This document shows positions 5,159-6,850 of a DNA stretch of 6,850 nt, in pieces. Numbering within the stretch: the stretch's first letter is position 1; the number at the start of each line of letters is the position of its first letter. Source of the DNA: Chloroflexia bacterium. GTDB lineage: Bacteria; Chloroflexota; Chloroflexia; Thermomicrobiales; CFX8. The translations under genes were made by a program, and so were the position numbers. The stretch spans positions 1 to 6,850 of the forward strand of contig JACCZH010000242.1 in the NCBI GenBank assembly GCA_013696045.1, given 5' to 3'. A model generated the notes under the pieces. The model saw only the letters and a list, made by a program, of their open reading frames with translations. It was not told where the DNA came from and searched no databases.

Positions 5159-6592
5159 ATGACGACCACGTCCTACTCAATCACCGCGCCAGGAATCGAT
5201 AACCTCGCCAACGCCGTCATCGGAGCTGACATGCGTGTCCCCGTCCGTTCCGGCGGCGTCCTGCGCTACCGTTTTCTGGACAACGGGGCGTCAACTCCGA
5301 TGCTGTCGTGTGTGGCCGATGTGGTCAACGACGCCATGCGCTGGTACTCCAGCGTCCATCGCGGCTCGGGTTTCAAGAGCCAGCTCTCGACACACGCCTA
5401 TGAGGAAGCGCGCCGGGTTATCGAGCGCTTTGTGGGCGTGGAAGACAAAGGAACGGTTGCCATTCTGTGCCGCAACACGACCGAGGCACTGAACATCCTG
5501 GCGCACCGGCTTGGCCTGGAGCCGGATGATGTCGTAATCACTACCGTCATGGAGCACCACTCCGACCTGCTCCCCTGGCGAGCACGCGCGAAGGTCGTCC
5601 ACATCGGCGCGGACGACGATGGCCGCATCAATTTCTCCGAACTGGAGCAGAAGCTGAGCGAGCATGGCGACAAGGTGCGGCTGGTCGCGCTAAGCGGCGC
5701 GTCAAATGTCACCGGAGTCATTCCGCCGCTGCAGGAGCTCGCCCGGCTTGTCCATTGCCACGGAGCACTCTTCGCCGTCGACGCGGCCCAACTGGCCCCA
5801 CACCGTAAGATCGAAATGGGGCCAACTGGCGGAGACGAGAGCATTGACTTCCTGACGATCTCCGGCCATAAGATGTATGCGCCGCTGGGCGCCGGGACGC
5901 TTGTCGCGCGCAAGGACGCCTTCCGCGAAGATGCGCCGTTACTCAGAGGCGGCGGCAGCGTCTCGCACGTCTCACTCGAAGGCGAAACCTGGAGCGACAC
6001 TCCCGACCGCGACGAGGCCGGCAGTCCTAATGTGATTGGTACAGTCGCCTTCGGCGCCGCAGCAGCGGCACTGATGCACATCGGCTTTGACAAGATTGTC
6101 GAGCACGAGCGCAACCTGACTGAGCAGACATTGCGCGGGTTTAACTCGATCAACGCCGTGACGGTCTACGGCCCGAAGGATCTGCCTGTTGGTCAGGACA
6201 AGCTGGGTGTCATCACCTTCAACATCGCCGGCGTGCCCTTCGCCAAGGTCGGCGCGATCCTCAGCGCCGAACACGCCATCGGCGTGCGCGGAGGACGTTT
6301 CTGCGCCCAGCCCTACCTCGAACACCTCCTCGGCCTCACCCCGGAAGACGTAGCCGACGTCCGTCACCGCATGCTGGCCGGGGATCCGCACAACCTGCCA
6401 GGCATGGTGCGTGTCTCCTTCGGTCTCTACAACACCACTGAAGATGTCGACGCCCTTCTGAAAGGTGTCGCGGCAATTTCCCAAGGCAACTATGGCGACT
6501 ATGAGGTAGACGATAGCAACGGTGACTATTTGCCGGTAGGGTTCAAGCCGGACTTGTCGGAGTATTTTTCGTACAACATAGGTACGACATAG
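5159..6592 (+). CDS. Aminotransferase class V-fold PLP enzyme, SufS/Csd-like with active-site Cys
   Basis: This is a 477-residue fold-type I PLP enzyme. From the ATG at 5159 it shows RFLDNGAST (41-45), SSVHRGSGF (64-72), an NTTEALN phosphate-binding turn (106-112), MEHHSDLLPW (H133/H134, PLP stacking), VDAAQ (D208), the Schiff-base lysine in SGHKMY (K238), EAGSPNV (286-292) and RVSFGLYNT (418-426). VRGGRFCAQP carries R377, the substrate-carboxylate position, and C382, at the catalytic cysteine position of group II cysteine desulfurases, with Phe replacing the usual His before it. It is longer than typical SufS (about 405-415). It has about 35 extra N-terminal residues and a C-terminal acidic, Tyr-rich tail from about 440 on. 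No SufU, SufE or other Fe-S assembly gene is visible. It could be a cysteine desulfurase, a cysteine lyase-like enzyme or another class V transaminase/epimerase. It is co-transcribed with the M42 peptidase by spacing. Confidence 0.9.
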   Translation: MTTTSYSITAPGIDNLANAVIGADMRVPVRSGGVLRYRFLDNGASTPMLSCVADVVNDAMRWYSSVHRGSGFKSQLSTHAYEEARRVIERFVGVEDKGTVAILCRNTTEALNILAHRLGLEPDDVVITTVMEHHSDLLPWRARAKVVHIGADDDGRINFSELEQKLSEHGDKVRLVALSGASNVTGVIPPLQELARLVHCHGALFAVDAAQLAPHRKIEMGPTGGDESIDFLTISGHKMYAPLGAGTLVARKDAFREDAPLLRGGGSVSHVSLEGETWSDTPDRDEAGSPNVIGTVAFGAAAAALMHIGFDKIVEHERNLTEQTLRGFNSINAVTVYGPKDLPVGQDKLGVITFNIAGVPFAKVGAILSAEHAIGVRGGRFCAQPYLEHLLGLTPEDVADVRHRMLAGDPHNLPGMVRVSFGLYNTTEDVDALLKGVAAISQGNYGDYEVDDSNGDYLPVGFKPDLSEYFSYNIGTT

Positions 6593-6610
6593 GAATGTAG
6601 AGTAAGGTCC

Positions 6611-6850
6611 TCACCCCGGACGTGTCCCCTGCCATGGCGCAATCTCCTCGAACGCCGCTGCGGCCTTTAGCACGGTAAGGTCATCCCTCCACCGGCCAAC
6701 AATCTGAAGCCCGACCGGTAGACCGTCGCTGGCAAAGCCGCAAGGAATGGACGCCGCCGGTTGACCGGTGAGATTGAAGGGGTAGCTGATGCCGGTCCAG
6801 CCCAGGTAGGTGGTTGGCTTGCCGGGAATCTGCTCGGGATAGTCATCGCC
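6611..6850 (-). CDS. Amidase signature family enzyme, C-terminal 79 residues (5' end outside window)
   Basis: On the minus strand the frame is open from the right edge to a TGA at 6611-6613. It reads YPFNLTGQPAASIPCG, then DGLPVGLQIVG, then DDLTVLKAAAAFEEIAPW. This is the characteristic C-terminal block of amidase-signature enzymes (GatA, indole-acetamide hydrolase, general amidases): a Tyr-Pro-Phe-Asn strand, GxPAxSxPCG, GLPVGLQ and a final helix ending in Glu. The Lys-cisSer-Ser catalytic triad lies off-window. The C terminus stops soon after the helix, as usual. The ending favours a general amidase, but GatA cannot be excluded on 79 residues. It converges with the PLP enzyme gene, with only 18 nt between the two stops and no terminator hairpin there. 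Confidence 0.88.
   Translation of the reverse strand, partial: GDDYPEQIPGKPTTYLGWTGISYPFNLTGQPAASIPCGFASDGLPVGLQIVGRWRDDLTVLKAAAAFEEIAPWQGTRPG

Noticed and set aside
5398..6153. 251-codon open frame on the minus strand
   Set aside because: It is antisense to the PLP enzyme, which has all its motifs; the low-complexity Ser/Arg/Pro-rich translation is typical of a mirror frame in GC-rich coding DNA.

Overview
This is a bacterial chromosomal window of moderately high GC, by eye about 58-60%. Starts are ATG with purine-rich Shine-Dalgarno sites, coding is dense, and there are no introns, tRNAs, rRNAs, CRISPR repeats or insertion sequences. The gene mix is an M50 protease with CBS domains, an M42 aminopeptidase, a SufS-like class V aminotransferase, a divergent 2-hydroxyacid dehydrogenase and an amidase. 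It resembles Chloroflexota such as the Thermomicrobia lineage, but that is only a low-confidence impression; the sequence does not fix the taxon.

Layout. (1) Bases 1-527, plus strand: the C-terminal part of a class I SAM-dependent methyltransferase cut by the left edge. (2) Bases 528-858: a non-coding stretch between convergent genes. It holds one perfect consensus DnaA box, a short direct repeat and a doubtful 38-codon reading frame. (3) Bases 859-3976, minus strand, read right to left: a divergent D-2-hydroxyacid dehydrogenase-family protein, a site-2-protease-type M50 membrane metalloprotease with two CBS domains, and an MBL-fold hydrolase. The protease and hydrolase are about 25 nt apart and look co-transcribed. 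(4) Bases 3977-4064: an 88-nt divergent spacer that must hold promoters for both directions. (5) Bases 4065-6592, plus strand: a tight two-gene unit with a 14-nt gap, encoding an M42 metallo-aminopeptidase and a class V PLP enzyme with a cysteine at the SufS catalytic position. (6) Bases 6611-6850, minus strand: the last 79 codons of an amidase-signature enzyme running off the right edge, its stop only 18 nt from the end of the PLP enzyme gene.

How the genes may work together. The M42 peptidase and PLP enzyme probably form one operon, perhaps acting on peptides and the amino acids or thiols they release; the substrates cannot be read from sequence. The amidase and dehydrogenase would fit a peptide or amino-acid catabolic neighbourhood, but that is inference. 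The strongest oddity is the 2-hydroxyacid dehydrogenase homologue. It has lost the family's catalytic Arg and His and the central Gly of its Rossmann motif, yet remains a full-length open gene. I see no defence system, mobile element or other clearly new multi-gene system here.
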